A DNA stretch of 6,605 bases, from NCBI GenBank assembly GCA_004356175.1, contig SMXV01000005.1, positions 1 through 6,605 of the forward strand, read 5' to 3'. Positions 5,649 through 6,605 of this stretch are shown piece by piece. Position numbers and translations under genes: made by a program. Positions within the stretch are counted from its first letter, which is position 1. Each line of letters opens with the position of its first letter. Source of the stretch: Acidobacteriota bacterium. Its GTDB lineage: Bacteria; Actinomycetota; Acidimicrobiia; Spongiisociales; UBA5794. The notes below the pieces were generated by a model that was not told the origin of the DNA, did not search any database, and was given only the letters and a program-made list of their open reading frames with translations.

Positions 5649-5838
5649 GTGGCTCCCTTCGAGCTCTGGAGTTGAGCCTACGCAGTTCGTTGATGCGGCG
5701 TGCGGGTTTCTTCCGTTTCCTCTTGCGGCGAGGGTCCCAGGCGCATCCGATCAGTCGTGCATGATGCCGGATATGCGCACTCGGTCGTCAGGTGGATAGT
5801 GCGAGTTGTGGGCGGGGAGGACAGGGGAGAGCCTCGTC

Positions 5839-6605
5839 TCACCGGCCTTGTTGTGAGCTGTGGACGGTGTGGTCGATCACTACGAGTGCCTCTCGGATGC
5901 TTGGGTGTGTTTGCAGCGAATCGCTGAACTGCTTGGTTCGCTGTCTTAGGGCGTCGTCATCGAGCATGTCGCGGATCGACCGACTCAGAACATCGGTCTG
6001 CGAGTTCGGGTCTACCACTGTGCCTAGTCCCAGCTCTGCCACACGGTCTGCGTTGGAGTCTTGGTCTCTGCCGAAAGGCATGCACATCATCGGTACGCCA
6101 TATGTGAGGCCTGCGGCCACGGTTCCGTGGCCTGCGTGAGTTATCAGAAGGTCCGTTTCCGGCAGAATGTCGTCGTGGTTGACGAAGTCGATTGCCGTCA
6201 CGTTTTCTGAGGCATCAAGGTCCTCAGGTGCGACCGTTGGCCCGGTGGTGATGACAGCTTCGATATCGAGCTGCGCACAGGCGTCGCAAAGCCGCTGCAG
6301 TGTCGCTCCTTGGTTCTGGTCGCTTGTGCTCAGGGCGATGAGCACAAGCGAGCGATCGGGCATGCGGCGTTCCCAGCCTGAAGGCTTGACGCCTGCAACC
6401 CTAAGAGGGCCTACGTGGACCACGCTTTCGCCCGCTTCCTTTCCAGAGAGTGGGTCGAAACCTGCGTAGCTGAATACGAGTACACGGTCAGCCAGATCCA
6501 TCATTGCCCGCCTCGAAGCGAAATCGGGAACTCCATCGCGAAGAGCGGCCCGTGTGAGTTCAGGGAAGTAAGGGCTGGCCATGTCATCGTAACGCACGGC
6601 GATTC
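5839..6605 (-). CDS. UGT/MGT-family (GT1) glycosyltransferase, C-terminal part (5' end outside window)
   Basis: The frame is open to the window edge and ends at TGA 5841-5839, giving about 254 residues. Full GT1 enzymes have about 400, so roughly 150 N-terminal residues are missing; the GTG at 6597 is unlikely to be the start because it would cut into the acceptor domain. Numbering from that GTG: about 1-75 is the end of the acceptor domain, and VLIALSTSD (85-93) opens the nucleotide-sugar domain. TDLLITHAGHGTVAAGL (148-163) and YGVPMMCMPFGRDQDSNADRV (166-186; key DQ-x2-NA) form the GT1 donor-binding signature, with His154 in the usual position. HAGHGT replaces the commoner HGGxGT. Such enzymes glycosylate macrolides, terpenoids, lipids or carotenoids; the acceptor cannot be predicted. 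The C-terminal tail ends SSQQGR. Confidence 0.88.
   Translation of the reverse strand, partial: IAVRYDDMASPYFPELTRAALRDGVPDFASRRAMMDLADRVLVFSYAGFDPLSGKEAGESVVHVGPLRVAGVKPSGWERRMPDRSLVLIALSTSDQNQGATLQRLCDACAQLDIEAVITTGPTVAPEDLDASENVTAIDFVNHDDILPETDLLITHAGHGTVAAGLTYGVPMMCMPFGRDQDSNADRVAELGLGTVVDPNSQTDVLSRSIRDMLDDDALRQRTKQFSDSLQTHPSIREALVVIDHTVHSSQQGR

Noticed and set aside
5776..5803. CGCACT...AGTGCG inverted repeat between the glycosyltransferase and ABM genes
   Set aside because: 6-bp arms with a 16-nt loop; expected by chance and without a terminator tail.

Overview
The window reads as a moderately GC-rich bacterial chromosome, most likely Actinomycetota. The case rests on Thr-rich lipoprotein linkers, a lipoprotein with the 'CMRDNG...DPD' motif typical of actinobacterial genomes, and a MacB-type transporter whose adaptor carries peptidoglycan-binding modules. 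An acidimicrobial origin is possible but is only an impression from protein style. Every gene I can support is on the minus strand, so transcription runs from high to low coordinates. No RNA gene, CRISPR array, insertion sequence or intact mobile element was seen.

The core (706-4797) is a tightly coupled four-gene operon. In transcription order it encodes a small secreted lipoprotein with a duplicated Cys-containing motif, a membrane-anchored adaptor with a duplicated module (half lipoyl/barrel-sandwich plus peptidoglycan-binding-like domain), an ABC ATPase of the MacB/LolD type, and a MacB/FtsX-type permease. Neighbouring genes overlap by 1 or 4 nt. A perfect inverted repeat sits on the ATPase start, and an 11-bp-phased direct repeat lies in the presumed promoter. 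Together they look like a tripartite, energy-driven export or cell-envelope machine with a dedicated surface lipoprotein. The substrate cannot be read from the sequence.

Downstream of the permease (1-661) is a frame-broken Thr/Pro-rich lipoprotein remnant, then a hairpin that could end the operon, then the 5' part of another Thr-rich lipoprotein that runs off the window.

Upstream of the operon (4865-5357) is about 490 bp without an intact gene. It contains a decayed fragment resembling a VOC/glyoxalase protein and a strong 26-bp near-perfect palindrome. Then come a small ABM-domain (YgiN-like) monooxygenase gene (5358-5648) and the C-terminal part of a UGT/MGT-like glycosyltransferase (5839-6605, cut by the window edge). 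These two face the same way as the transporter operon but are separated from it by non-coding or decayed DNA, so a functional link is not shown.
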